Assembly: GCA_964355425.1 (NCBI GenBank)
Contig: CAYHDN010000031.1
Location: forward strand, 1 to 10,957
Direction: 5' to 3'
DNA from: CAYHDN01 sp964355425
GTDB taxonomy: Bacteria > Patescibacteriota > UBA1384 > XYA2-FULL-43-10 > CAINNR01
DNA: 10,957 nt
Part shown: positions 3,624 through 10,246 of the stretch, piece by piece
Numbering within the stretch: the first letter of the stretch is position 1
Layout of the letters: each line of letters opens with the position of its first letter
The notes under the pieces: generated by a model
Databases searched by the model: none
What the model was told of the DNA's origin: nothing
Seen by the model: the letters and a program-made list of their open reading frames with translations, nothing else
Position numbers and translations under genes: made by a program

Positions 3624-6560
3624 TTATTGTTTCCTTTTCACCCCAAACCAAATATCTGCCCTATCAATTTTTATTTCCTCCGAGCAATCTACATTATCTG
3701 CTTTTCTATTTTCAAGTTCAAGCGATAATGTCTCTTTTTTAATATAGTTAGCTAAATTATCATCTTTTAAGGTCTTACCGAGTTCAAGGCTGCTAGTCGA
3801 ATAATAGGTAATTATTCTGTCGGAAATTTGAAAGTCAGCCTTTTTGCGAAGTGATTGAATCGAGCGAACAATTTCGCGGGCATAGCCCTCAAGGATAAGC
3901 TCGCTCGACAACTTTTCATTAAGCTTTTCTTCCTTGGAATGTTCGACCCGTTTAACGTTGATTTCATCTTTAAGAATTTCCTCAAAATCTTCAGTCAATT
4001 TTTCTCCGGCATAGTAGTAGCATTCCAGTGGCTGGCGGACTTTTATTCCCGCCTTTGCTCTTATGGCCAGCGCTGATTCGACGTGTTTTTTTGTCTGATC
4101 CATCTGTTTAACCAGAACCTCATCAAGTAACTCCTTGTCGGGCGAGGGAAAATCAGCCAGATGGACTGATTCTTCGCCGCTGATATTTTTATAGATTTCG
4201 TCTGAAATAAACGGTGCAAACGGCGCTAAAAGTTTGGACAATTTTACCAGAACGAAGTGCAATGTTTGATAAGCATTATTTTTATCCTCATCACTCTCTG
4301 ACTTCCAAAAACGTTTGCGGCTGCGACGTATATACCAATTGGAAAGATCATCAACAAAAGAGAAGAACTGCCTGGTCGCTGCCGGCAAATTATAGGCTTG
4401 CATGTTTCTCTCGACAGCAATATTTAGCTTTTCGGTTTTGGTGATTATCCAACGGTCTAGTAAATTTTTTGGTTGTGCCGCGTATGCTTTCGGCTGCCAA
4501 TTATCAAGCGAAGCATACAAAACAAAGAAATAATAAGAGTTCCAAAGCATGCGGAAAAATCCGCGTTGTAGTTCCTGTAACTCTGATTCTTTTAGGCTTA
4601 AATTTTCGGCGGCCATAACTGGAGACGACAACAAGTAGAGCCGCAAAACATCAGCGCCATATTTGTCAAAAACAGCCATCGGATCTGGATAATTCTGTAA
4701 CCTCTTAGACATTTTTTTGCCATCTTCGGCTAAGACAATTCCATTAACTACAACATTTTTATAGGCTGGTTTATTCATCACGGCGGTCGAAAGAATGTGC
4801 AAGTAGTAAAACCAGGCACGGGTTTGGTCGACACCTTCAACTATAAACTCTGCCGGGAAATTAGCTTCAAATTTTTCCTTATTTTCAAATGGATAATGCA
4901 TTTGAGCATATGGCATTGAGCCGGAATCGAACCAAGTGTCCAAAACATCGGGTATACGTCTCATCTCGCCATCAGCACTTGCCTGCCGGCAGGCAAGTTT
5001 TCCACATTTGAAGGAAATTTTATCGACTATATGTTTATGTAAATCTGTGACTTTTTCACCGGATAATTCTTCAAGCTCCCTTACCGATCCGACAACTTTT
5101 ATTTCGCCACATTTATCACAACGCCAAATAGGAATCACTGACGCCCAAAAACGCTGACGGGAAATTGACCAATCTCTGGCACATTCTAGCCACATGCCAA
5201 AGCGGCCCTTCTTGATATGTTTTGGTGTCCAGTTAATACCGGTCGATAATTTAATCGCCTCGCTTTTAATTTTTTCGACAGCAACAAACCAAGAAGATGT
5301 AGCATAATTGATTAGCGGCGTTTCACATCGCCAGCAGTGCGGATATGAATGTTCATATTGGGCTTTATCAAATAATAAGTTTTTGTTTGCTAGATATTTA
5401 ATGATAGCAACATCGGTTGATTGAACATCGTCTACCGGCTTCACTGACAAGCCTGAAAATTCTCCATAGCCAGACTTGATAATTCCATCCATGCCGACAT
5501 GTTGTACAAATGGCAAATTTAGTTTTTTGCCTAAATTCATGTCGTCTTCTCCAAAAGCTGGCGCAATATGGACTATGCCAGTGCCTTCATCGGTGGAAAC
5601 AAAATCAGCCAGTACTATCTGCCAACCATTTTCGGCATTCTGTATATTTTTATCGATATCAAAAAGCGGCTGATATCTTTTGCCAACTAAATCTTTGCTA
5701 GTATATTCTTCAATGATCTTATATTCATTATCCTTGAAAATATCAGCTACTCGTTCCTTGGCCAGAATGTAATGGTTTTCAACTCCATCATTTTGATCTT
5801 TGAACTTTGATCTTTGAACTTTGCAATAAATGATTTTTTCATTTATTGCTAATGCAACATTACCCAAGAGCGTCCAAGGCGTTGTTGTCCAAGCGAGAAT
5901 GTATGTTCCTGGTTCATCAGATAATTCAAATTTTGCTGTTACCGACAGATCTTTAATATCCTTATATCCCTCGGCGACTTCGGATTGGGAAAGAGTTGTT
6001 TCACATCGCGGGCAAATATGCATCGAGCGGTAGCCCTCATATACCAAGCCTTTATCGTAGAGTTGTTTAAAAACCCACCAGACCGATTCCATATAATCTA
6101 AATCCATCGTTTTGTAAGCATTATTCATATCAACCCAGCGGCCAAGCCGGCGGATAACTTTTTCCCATTCTCCAACATAGCCCAAAATTTTAGAACGACA
6201 GAATTCGTTGAATTTATCAACACCCATTTCCTCAATCTCTTTTTTTGATTTAATGCCAAGTTCTTTTTCGGCAATATTTTCAATCGGCAAACCGTGGCAA
6301 TCCCAACCCCACCTGCGTTCCACCAGCTTGCCCTTCATCGTCCAGTAACGAGGAACAACATCTTTCATGATTGATCCAACAATATGTCCGTAGTGAGGCG
6401 TTCCGGTGGCGAATGGCGGCCCATCATAAAAAATATAGCGCGGTGAGTCTTTGCGGATCTCTAGGGACTTGGCAAAAATCTTATTCTCGTCCCAAAATCT
6501 AAGGATTTCTTCTTCTAATTTCGGGAGATTTAGTTGTGGGTTAACTTTTTTAAATGACAT
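3624..6560 (-). CDS. ileS: Isoleucyl-tRNA synthetase, eukaryote-like type
   Basis: Class I synthetase that charges tRNA-Ile, 978 residues. The HIGH site reads HYGH (56-59) in PPFATGTPHYGH; GWDCHGLPIE follows; the KMSKS site reads KMSKR (616-620). The CP1 editing domain is intact (WTTTPWTL; GTGIVHIAPAFGEDD). Cysteine pairs are seen at 183/186 (CPRC) and 481/484 (CDKC), with a further site at 519 onward. HYGH plus KMSKR fits the eukaryote-like IleRS2 clade rather than the common bacterial one. Two repeats are translated in frame: a tandem repeat giving K247-Q256 in the editing region, and a 22-bp palindrome giving L522-S528 in the zinc-knuckle region. The start at 6560 is the first Met before the conserved N-terminus; the Shine-Dalgarno is weak (GGGA). 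A promoter lies at 6618-6646, and rodA follows 3 bases downstream. Confidence 0.97.
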   Translation of the reverse strand: MSFKKVNPQLNLPKLEEEILRFWDENKIFAKSLEIRKDSPRYIFYDGPPFATGTPHYGHIVGSIMKDVVPRYWTMKGKLVERRWGWDCHGLPIENIAEKELGIKSKKEIEEMGVDKFNEFCRSKILGYVGEWEKVIRRLGRWVDMNNAYKTMDLDYMESVWWVFKQLYDKGLVYEGYRSMHICPRCETTLSQSEVAEGYKDIKDLSVTAKFELSDEPGTYILAWTTTPWTLLGNVALAINEKIIYCKVQRSKFKDQNDGVENHYILAKERVADIFKDNEYKIIEEYTSKDLVGKRYQPLFDIDKNIQNAENGWQIVLADFVSTDEGTGIVHIAPAFGEDDMNLGKKLNLPFVQHVGMDGIIKSGYGEFSGLSVKPVDDVQSTDVAIIKYLANKNLLFDKAQYEHSYPHCWRCETPLINYATSSWFVAVEKIKSEAIKLSTGINWTPKHIKKGRFGMWLECARDWSISRQRFWASVIPIWRCDKCGEIKVVGSVRELEELSGEKVTDLHKHIVDKISFKCGKLACRQASADGEMRRIPDVLDTWFDSGSMPYAQMHYPFENKEKFEANFPAEFIVEGVDQTRAWFYYLHILSTAVMNKPAYKNVVVNGIVLAEDGKKMSKRLQNYPDPMAVFDKYGADVLRLYLLSSPVMAAENLSLKESELQELQRGFFRMLWNSYYFFVLYASLDNWQPKAYAAQPKNLLDRWIITKTEKLNIAVERNMQAYNLPAATRQFFSFVDDLSNWYIRRSRKRFWKSESDEDKNNAYQTLHFVLVKLSKLLAPFAPFISDEIYKNISGEESVHLADFPSPDKELLDEVLVKQMDQTKKHVESALAIRAKAGIKVRQPLECYYYAGEKLTEDFEEILKDEINVKRVEHSKEEKLNEKLSSELILEGYAREIVRSIQSLRKKADFQISDRIITYYSTSSLELGKTLKDDNLANYIKKETLSLELENRKADNVDCSEEIKIDRADIWFGVKRKQ
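4977..4998. repeat. 22-bp palindrome inserted in ileS
   Basis: A perfect palindrome with 11-bp arms (core GCCTGCCGGCAGGC) lies inside ileS. Translated on the minus strand it supplies L-A-C-R-Q-A-S (residues 522-528), between Cys519 and the conserved GEMRR segment. TTGCCTGCCGGCAGGCAA-type strings are, from general knowledge, frequent intergenic repeats in candidate phyla radiation genomes. Here the repeat sits in frame within a housekeeping enzyme. Confidence 0.75.
5795..5822. repeat. Tandem 14-bp repeat inserted in ileS
   Basis: Two exact tandem copies of GATCTTTGAACTTT (5795-5808, 5809-5822). On the minus strand they encode K-V-Q-R-S-K-F-K-D-Q (residues 247-256) of IleRS, next to the strand that starts the CP1 editing domain. 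It is similar to the repeat at the start of nusG (1282-1316). Confidence 0.7.
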
Positions 6561-6569
6561 TTATGTCAT
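6554..6569 (-). promoter_or_regulatory. Palindrome over the ileS start codon
   Basis: ATGACAT (6554-6560) and ATGTCAT (6563-6569) are inverted around two bases. The ileS ATG (6558-6560) lies in the first arm, so an mRNA hairpin could mask the start. It may be an accident of the adjoining GTCATCCCGAAC repeat ending in GTCAT next to a gene that begins ATGTCA. Confidence 0.35.
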
Positions 6570-6588
6570 CCCGAACTTGTTTCGGGAC
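6565..6588. repeat. Interspersed repeat GTCATCCCGAAC...TTCGGGAC upstream of ileS
   Basis: The hairpin arms CCCGAA (6570-6575) and TTCGGG (6581-6586) enclose CTTGT. GTCATCCCGAACTTGTTTCGGGA strings are, from general knowledge, a widespread intergenic repeat in bacteria. This copy occupies the ileS 5' untranslated region 4 to 28 bases from the ATG, where a ribosome binding site would be expected. Confidence 0.55.
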
Positions 6589-6617
6589 CCTTTCGTTGCT
6601 TATGACTGATGTTTTTA

Positions 6618-6646
6618 ATTTTACATTTTTTACGCTCACTTTTCAA
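6618..6646 (-). promoter_or_regulatory. Promoter of ileS-rodA
   Basis: TTGAAA (6641-6646), a 17-base spacer, and TAAAAT (6618-6623) on the minus strand, each a 5 of 6 match to the sigma-70 consensus. Start of transcription would be near 6611, giving a leader of about 50 bases that includes the interspersed repeat hairpin. Confidence 0.65.
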
Positions 6647-6648
6647 TG

Positions 6649-6677
6649 TTGACTTTATTTGATTTTTCTGCTTTAAT
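6649..6677 (+). promoter_or_regulatory. Promoter of the 435-aa orphan gene
   Basis: TTGACT (6649-6654), a 17-base spacer, and TTTAAT (6672-6677), each a 5 of 6 match to consensus. Transcription would begin near 6684, about 28 bases before the ATG at 6712. Its -35 box is two bases from the -35 box of the ileS promoter on the other strand. Confidence 0.7.
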
Positions 6678-6694
6678 TGTGCCAGCACCTCAAC

Positions 6695-6700
6695 AAGGAG
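6695..6700 (+). promoter_or_regulatory. Ribosome binding site fixing the start at 6712
   Basis: AAGGAG lies 11 bases before the ATG at 6712. The frame is open back to another ATG at 6646, but that ATG lies upstream of the -35 box and would not be in the mRNA; 6712 is therefore preferred. Confidence 0.7.
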
Positions 6701-6711
6701 AATATATCATC

Positions 6712-8019
6712 ATGTCGAGGAAAGACGATCGACAACGCTGCTTGGCACTGCGCCACAACCCGTCTCTTGCCTTCGCCTCGACTGAATCATTAATCGAGGC
6801 ATACCGTTTGACTGAGCAGGATAGCAAACTGGACGGCAAGCTCAGAACAGTGGACGAATGGCTTTCCCCGGAGGCTTGCCTGACATTCATCCGCTTGTTT
6901 GCTCTTGGTTGCAGAGGGGGCAACAGAAATGCAGAACTCACGACTGTGTTTCTCCTCAAGAGCTTCAAAGAGTGGTGTCACATTCCAGAACGCTCTGTTC
7001 GGGTCCTTGGGTCGCTACTCGACGGCGTAGGGCTTGATCCCCGGCCGAATGGCGCAACCTGCGCCTCGACGTACCTAGCTGTATTCATGGCTAAGTTACA
7101 CAATCCGAACGTATACATCAAGGAGGGTATCGCTCCTCCGGATCCGATGCTGCTTCTTGCCTACCAAGCGGCTCATGAGGGCGATGAGCATGCCACCGCA
7201 ATGCTCCAAGATTATTGGCAGATCATGGATCACTACAACAACATCCCAACCATGAAGCCATTAGAACCTGGAAGCATCAAGACACCATGGCAACCACCGA
7301 AACAACTGCTGAAGACCTTTGCCGAAAAGGTGGTGGCGCGATATCACCGCAGAGTAAAAGACTCCGGCTTCAAGGCACTGGCAGCTGTAGTCGACAGCAA
7401 GAAGAATGCGATCGAGCAAGCCATCAAGGATCTCTGGCAAGAAGTTATACAGAAAGCCAGGCGAGACCTTCGTCCTGATGGTGACGACGGTTTCCATATC
7501 CAAGGTCCACTGGACTGGCTTGGCTGCGGATATCGAGCCTTTGTCCGGAACGAACACACCTTCCCAACCGTTGGGATGGCAACGCTCGCGAAGTTCCAGT
7601 GCTGTGTAGTCTGGTTGATGCAGGAACTGAAGCCAGACCCCGAGTTTAGCTCCGGCATGGACATCATCAACCACCTTGGTGGGCTACTGGCCTATCACAG
7701 GCTAGTTTGTCAGGAGCCTACTGAGTCCAGCCCAGACATTCCGCGTCGACCAGACGACGTGGAGCAGATTGTCGGACTACCATATAGTGTCAGGCCTCAC
7801 GACAGAGTGTTGCCAGAAGGACGAAGTTCAAGCGCTAGAGCTCTCGAGGAATACCAAAAGGTATATCCGGATCGAGAAGGACTGCCCGACGGCAAAACTT
7901 GGGTCCGCCAGCATGATCGGCATCACCGCCCAACTTTTAAACGGCTTCGGCATGTACCAGCAGAAGCTGTGAACCCTATTCTGACTGTCAACTTGGTCAA
8001 GACTATCAACGACCTCTAA
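6712..8019 (+). CDS. Orphan protein of unknown function (435 aa)
   Basis: Not recognised. The protein starts MSRKDDRQRCLALRHNP and ends NLVKTINDL. It has no signal peptide, no long hydrophobic segment and no known catalytic motif, so it is probably soluble and cytoplasmic. It is rich in Trp, His and Cys; regular helices are likely at about 50-75 and 215-255 (KQLLKTFAEKVVARYHRRV; KKNAIEQAIKDLWQEVIQKA). A basic, His-rich stretch lies near the end (RQHDRHHRPTFKRLRHVP). It is the only plus-strand gene here and has its own promoter, strong ribosome binding site and terminator. Base composition differs sharply from its neighbours: 34 of 60 GC in line 7321-7380 against 24 of 60 in ileS line 4081-4140. 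Together these suggest a horizontally acquired single-gene cassette placed between two host units. The coding call is firm because the long frame stays open with coherent signals at both ends; function is unknown. Confidence 0.85.
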   Translation: MSRKDDRQRCLALRHNPSLAFASTESLIEAYRLTEQDSKLDGKLRTVDEWLSPEACLTFIRLFALGCRGGNRNAELTTVFLLKSFKEWCHIPERSVRVLGSLLDGVGLDPRPNGATCASTYLAVFMAKLHNPNVYIKEGIAPPDPMLLLAYQAAHEGDEHATAMLQDYWQIMDHYNNIPTMKPLEPGSIKTPWQPPKQLLKTFAEKVVARYHRRVKDSGFKALAAVVDSKKNAIEQAIKDLWQEVIQKARRDLRPDGDDGFHIQGPLDWLGCGYRAFVRNEHTFPTVGMATLAKFQCCVVWLMQELKPDPEFSSGMDIINHLGGLLAYHRLVCQEPTESSPDIPRRPDDVEQIVGLPYSVRPHDRVLPEGRSSSARALEEYQKVYPDREGLPDGKTWVRQHDRHHRPTFKRLRHVPAEAVNPILTVNLVKTINDL

Positions 8020-8034
8020 GGGGGAGGTGAACAC

Positions 8035-8063
8035 GGCTCGCGCAACAGCGCGGCCTTTTTTTT
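8035..8063 (+). terminator. Intrinsic terminator of the orphan gene
   Basis: GC-rich stem GGC(T)CGCGC / GCGCGGCC (8035-8043, 8048-8055) with an AACA loop and one bulged T, followed directly by eight T (8056-8063). It starts 16 bases after the stop codon: a textbook Rho-independent terminator on the plus strand. It lies between the orphan gene and the convergent Cas2-like gene. Confidence 0.92.
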
Positions 8064-8115
8064 ATTCCAAGGCCTTTAAATATTTTATAGTCATCTTAAA
8101 GTCGAAATAAAGCAC

Positions 8116-8155
8116 CTGTTACGGATTATGGACGATCGTTCAGAATCCGTAATAA
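8116..8155. repeat. Palindrome P2, directly after the Cas2-like gene
   Basis: Imperfect 40-bp palindrome centred on CGATCG (8133-8138), ending one base from the stop codon (8156-8158). It matches palindrome P1 (8719-8758) at 31 of 40 positions when aligned on the centre and shares the unbroken core ATGGACGATCGT. At three arm positions both paired bases differ from P1 in a compensated way. Within P2, two pairs are G-T and two do not pair. No T-run follows on the minus strand. Confidence 0.8.
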
Positions 8156-8746
8156 CTATTTCTTCTGCGACAATTCAGTTTTGAATAAAGATTTAAGATA
8201 ACTATCCATATCGGTCTTTTCGACCAGCAAATAGGCAACAAACTTTCCTAAATCTTGCTCACTTATAATCAATTCAATTTCATCGGCTTTGACGAACGGG
8301 CTGACCCATAAACTTTTTTGCGCCTGTTTATAGCCGATTCTTTTGATTGATCGCCGAAACTGATTGCGTTTTTTACGAAAATCCTCCGGAATATCAAACG
8401 ATAACATCCGCCACTTGCCATCAATCGCGTAATTGCCAGATTCTTCGATTAGTTTTATTTTCCCCTTGTTGGTAAGTTGGATACTATTGTTCAAAATACG
8501 ATTAATTTTAATGTATCCGCGTCTTTCCATACTCCAGATATTGCTCGACAGTCGCCTGGGATCTCCTGGGATATAATCAATATTTCTGCGGATATCATCG
8601 AAAGTTATCAGCTCGACGCCTTCATCGATAAATTTGCTAATTTCTTGCAGGATGGTTACTACAATTTTTTTAGTTTTTTCAATATCGATAGCCATTTTCC
8701 GATTTTTTATATCCGTTCCTGTAACCGAATATGGACGATCGTCCAT
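8156..8746 (-). CDS. PaaX-like winged-helix protein with Cas2-like domain
   Basis: 196 residues from the first ATG (8746); Met18 (ATG at 8693-8695) is equally plausible and would leave palindrome P1 untranslated. Neither has a clear ribosome binding site. Residues 25-100 look like a winged helix (RRLSSNIWSMERRGYIKINR, then QLTNKGKIKL as wing). Residues 110-180 match the Cas2-like ferredoxin fold of PaaX-type proteins: GKWRMLSFDIPEDFRKKRNQ, then GYKQAQKSLWVSPF and EIELIISEQDLGKFVAYLLV. Asp118 sits at the end of strand 1, where Cas2 nucleases carry their metal-binding Asp. In PaaX this domain is thought to aid dimerisation or DNA binding. No cas1 or CRISPR array is present, so adaptation is unlikely. 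The gene is bracketed by two related palindromes, which suggests either autoregulation or a self-contained mobile unit. It converges with the orphan gene and lies downstream of rnhA. Confidence 0.85.
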   Translation of the reverse strand: MDDRPYSVTGTDIKNRKMAIDIEKTKKIVVTILQEISKFIDEGVELITFDDIRRNIDYIPGDPRRLSSNIWSMERRGYIKINRILNNSIQLTNKGKIKLIEESGNYAIDGKWRMLSFDIPEDFRKKRNQFRRSIKRIGYKQAQKSLWVSPFVKADEIELIISEQDLGKFVAYLLVEKTDMDSYLKSLFKTELSQKK

Positions 8747-8758
8747 ATTCGGTTACAG
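8719..8758. repeat. Perfect 40-bp palindrome P1 at the start of the Cas2-like gene
   Basis: Every base pairs across the centre (between 8738 and 8739; core GGACGATCGTCC). It spans the first ATG (8744-8746) of the Cas2-like frame and reaches into the 63-base gap after rnhA. If translation starts at 8695 the palindrome lies 24-63 bases upstream, a normal operator position. It is related to palindrome P2 (8116-8155) at the other end of the gene. No T-run follows on the minus strand, so a terminator role is unlikely. Confidence 0.9.
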
Positions 8759-8809
8759 AGTTTTGTCTGCATAAATAACTAATTGATAAAAATTAGAATA
8801 CAATTATTT

Positions 8810-9238
8810 CTATGCCTCATCCAAGGCTTGATTGACCAATTTATCAGCCAATTTATTTTCTTCGCGCGGGATGTGAACAAAGGAGATATTTAAATGCATT
8901 TGCGAGACCATTTGCCGGACTTGGACGATTAGCAATTTGATATGATCTTGTTTAATTTTGTAATTGCCGTTGATTTGCTCAACAACTAATTGTGAGTCGA
9001 GCCGGCAAACTACTTCTTTTTCGGCGATATTATTCTCGGAAAACCATTTTGACTGCAAAAGGATTTCCAGAGCTTTAATTATCGCCTGATATTCAGCTTC
9101 ATTATTTGTGGCATTCCCAATGCAATTTTTGTAGTGATGAATTTCCTTTCCGTTTTGGTCATAAAAAACAATTCCAACCGCCGCCGGTCCGGGATTTCCA
9201 CGAGATCCCCCGTCGGTATTAATAAATATTTTATCCAT
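8810..9238 (-). CDS. rnhA: Ribonuclease HI family protein
   Basis: Cuts RNA in RNA:DNA hybrids (R-loops, primers). The protein has 142 residues, a single RNase H domain. The catalytic acidic residues are visible in order: Asp9 in INTDGGSRGNPGPAA, Glu49 in NNEAEYQAI, Asp81 in CRLDSQLVVEQ, and Asp132 in NKLADKLVNQA. The compact form without the basic loop of the E. coli enzyme, and the TDGGSRGNPGPAA start, place it with the short RNase HI/YpdQ-like group common in Gram-positives, archaea and candidate phyla. Its ATG overlaps the trpS stop by one base (TGATG), so translation is probably coupled to trpS. The 3' end is followed by palindrome P1. Confidence 0.93.
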   Translation of the reverse strand: MDKIFINTDGGSRGNPGPAAVGIVFYDQNGKEIHHYKNCIGNATNNEAEYQAIIKALEILLQSKWFSENNIAEKEVVCRLDSQLVVEQINGNYKIKQDHIKLLIVQVRQMVSQMHLNISFVHIPREENKLADKLVNQALDEA

Positions 9239-10221
9239 CAGATTCCCAAACCAATTTTTTTCTTAACCTCATCCAAAGTTTTTTGCGCGATCGGTGCGAC
9301 AGCTTCCGAGCCATCACGTAATATTGTCCGCAGTTTTGCTTTATCAGCAATAATTTCCCTATATTTCTTCTGTTTCGGCTCGAGAAAGAGGATAATTTCT
9401 TCCGCTAGAGCTTTTTTGAATTCACCGTATCCTCTGCCTTTGAAATCGGCTTCCAAGCTTCTGATGTCGCGTCCGGAAACACCGGAGAAAATGTTAAGTA
9501 AATTGGTCATCGCCGGTTTGTCCTCGCGGATAACTATTTCACTACCAGAATCGGTTACCGCCCGACTGATCTTTTTGCGGATAACGTCAGGGGTATCATC
9601 AAGCGCAATATAGTTATACTCCGACCCGGCCGATTTTGCCATCTTTTTTGACGGATTGTCAAGCGCCCTTACTCGTTCAACATCCTCCCTAATTATTGGC
9701 TCTGGTACTGTAAAAACACCTTGGTATTTATTATTAAATCTAATTGCCAAATCTCTTGCCAATTCAACGTGTTGTTTTTGATCCTCGCCAACAGGTACAT
9801 CGGTCGTTTGATACAGAAGGATATCGGCTGCCATTAGTACCGGATAATCGAAAAGTCCGGCAGAGACGCTGTCTCGCTTGCCTTCTGACTTTTCTTTATA
9901 CTGAGTCATCCGACCGAGTTCCCCTACTGTCGCGAAACAATTAAGAATCCAAGCCAGCTCGGCATGCTCCGGACGGGTTGATTGGATAAAGATTTTGGAT
10001 TTTGATAAATCGACTCCACAGGCCAAATACCAAGCGGCAACAGATAAAATATTTTCCGCTAGCATCGGATCACGATCGACAGTAATTGCATGAAGATCAA
10101 CAACACAAAAAATCGACTCGTCAACTTTATTCTGCAGCTCGATCCATTGCTTAATCGCTCCAAGATAGTTGCCAAGATGCAAACTGCCTGTCGGTTGAAT
10201 TCCGGAAAAAACTCTCTTCAT
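9238..10221 (-). CDS. trpS: Tryptophanyl-tRNA synthetase
   Basis: Class Ic synthetase that charges tRNA-Trp. The protein has 327 residues, the normal bacterial length. The HIGH site reads HLGN (15-18) within SGIQPTGSLHLGNYLG; the KMSKS site reads KMAKS (193-197) in NPSKKMAKSAGS. Other family blocks are visible: YPVLMAADILLYQ, then VPVGEDQKQHVELARDLA, the tryptophan/ATP pocket segments. The start at 10221 is supported by a GAGGAG ribosome binding site (10225-10230). It lies 25 bases after the prepilin-like gene and overlaps rnhA by one base, so the three may be cotranscribed. Confidence 0.97.
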   Translation of the reverse strand: MKRVFSGIQPTGSLHLGNYLGAIKQWIELQNKVDESIFCVVDLHAITVDRDPMLAENILSVAAWYLACGVDLSKSKIFIQSTRPEHAELAWILNCFATVGELGRMTQYKEKSEGKRDSVSAGLFDYPVLMAADILLYQTTDVPVGEDQKQHVELARDLAIRFNNKYQGVFTVPEPIIREDVERVRALDNPSKKMAKSAGSEYNYIALDDTPDVIRKKISRAVTDSGSEIVIREDKPAMTNLLNIFSGVSGRDIRSLEADFKGRGYGEFKKALAEEIILFLEPKQKKYREIIADKAKLRTILRDGSEAVAPIAQKTLDEVKKKIGLGI

Positions 10222-10230
10222 AATCTCCTC

Positions 10231-10246
10231 TATATTCTATATTCTA
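10231..10246. repeat. Short TATATTC tandem repeat before trpS
   Basis: Two exact copies of TATATTC plus two further bases fill most of the gap between the prepilin-like stop and the trpS ribosome binding site. Strings such as TAGAATATAGAATATAG are common gap fillers in candidate phyla genomes; this is recalled, not searched. Confidence 0.4.

Noticed and set aside
6561..6617. T-box riboswitch in the ileS leader
   Set aside because: The leader is only about 50 bases and lacks any T-box sequence; it holds an interspersed repeat.
6646..6711. Upstream ATG at 6646 extending the orphan gene by 22 residues
   Set aside because: It lies upstream of the -35 box of the gene's own promoter, and a good ribosome binding site points to 6712.
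6724..6733. GACGATCGAC inside the orphan gene as a further copy of the P1/P2 core
   Set aside because: Only the short central string matches and there are no arms; a similar string also occurs in trpS, so chance is likely.
7261..7674. Minus-strand 137-codon frame inside the orphan gene
   Set aside because: A shadow in GC-richer sequence; the plus frame has promoter, ribosome binding site and terminator while this one has none.
8020..8155. tRNA or small RNA in the gap between the convergent genes
   Set aside because: Apart from the terminator and palindrome P2, no cloverleaf or other RNA structure could be seen.
8116..8758. CRISPR array near the Cas2-like gene
   Set aside because: Only two palindromes exist, 603 bases apart with a gene between; there is no repeat-spacer pattern and no cas1.
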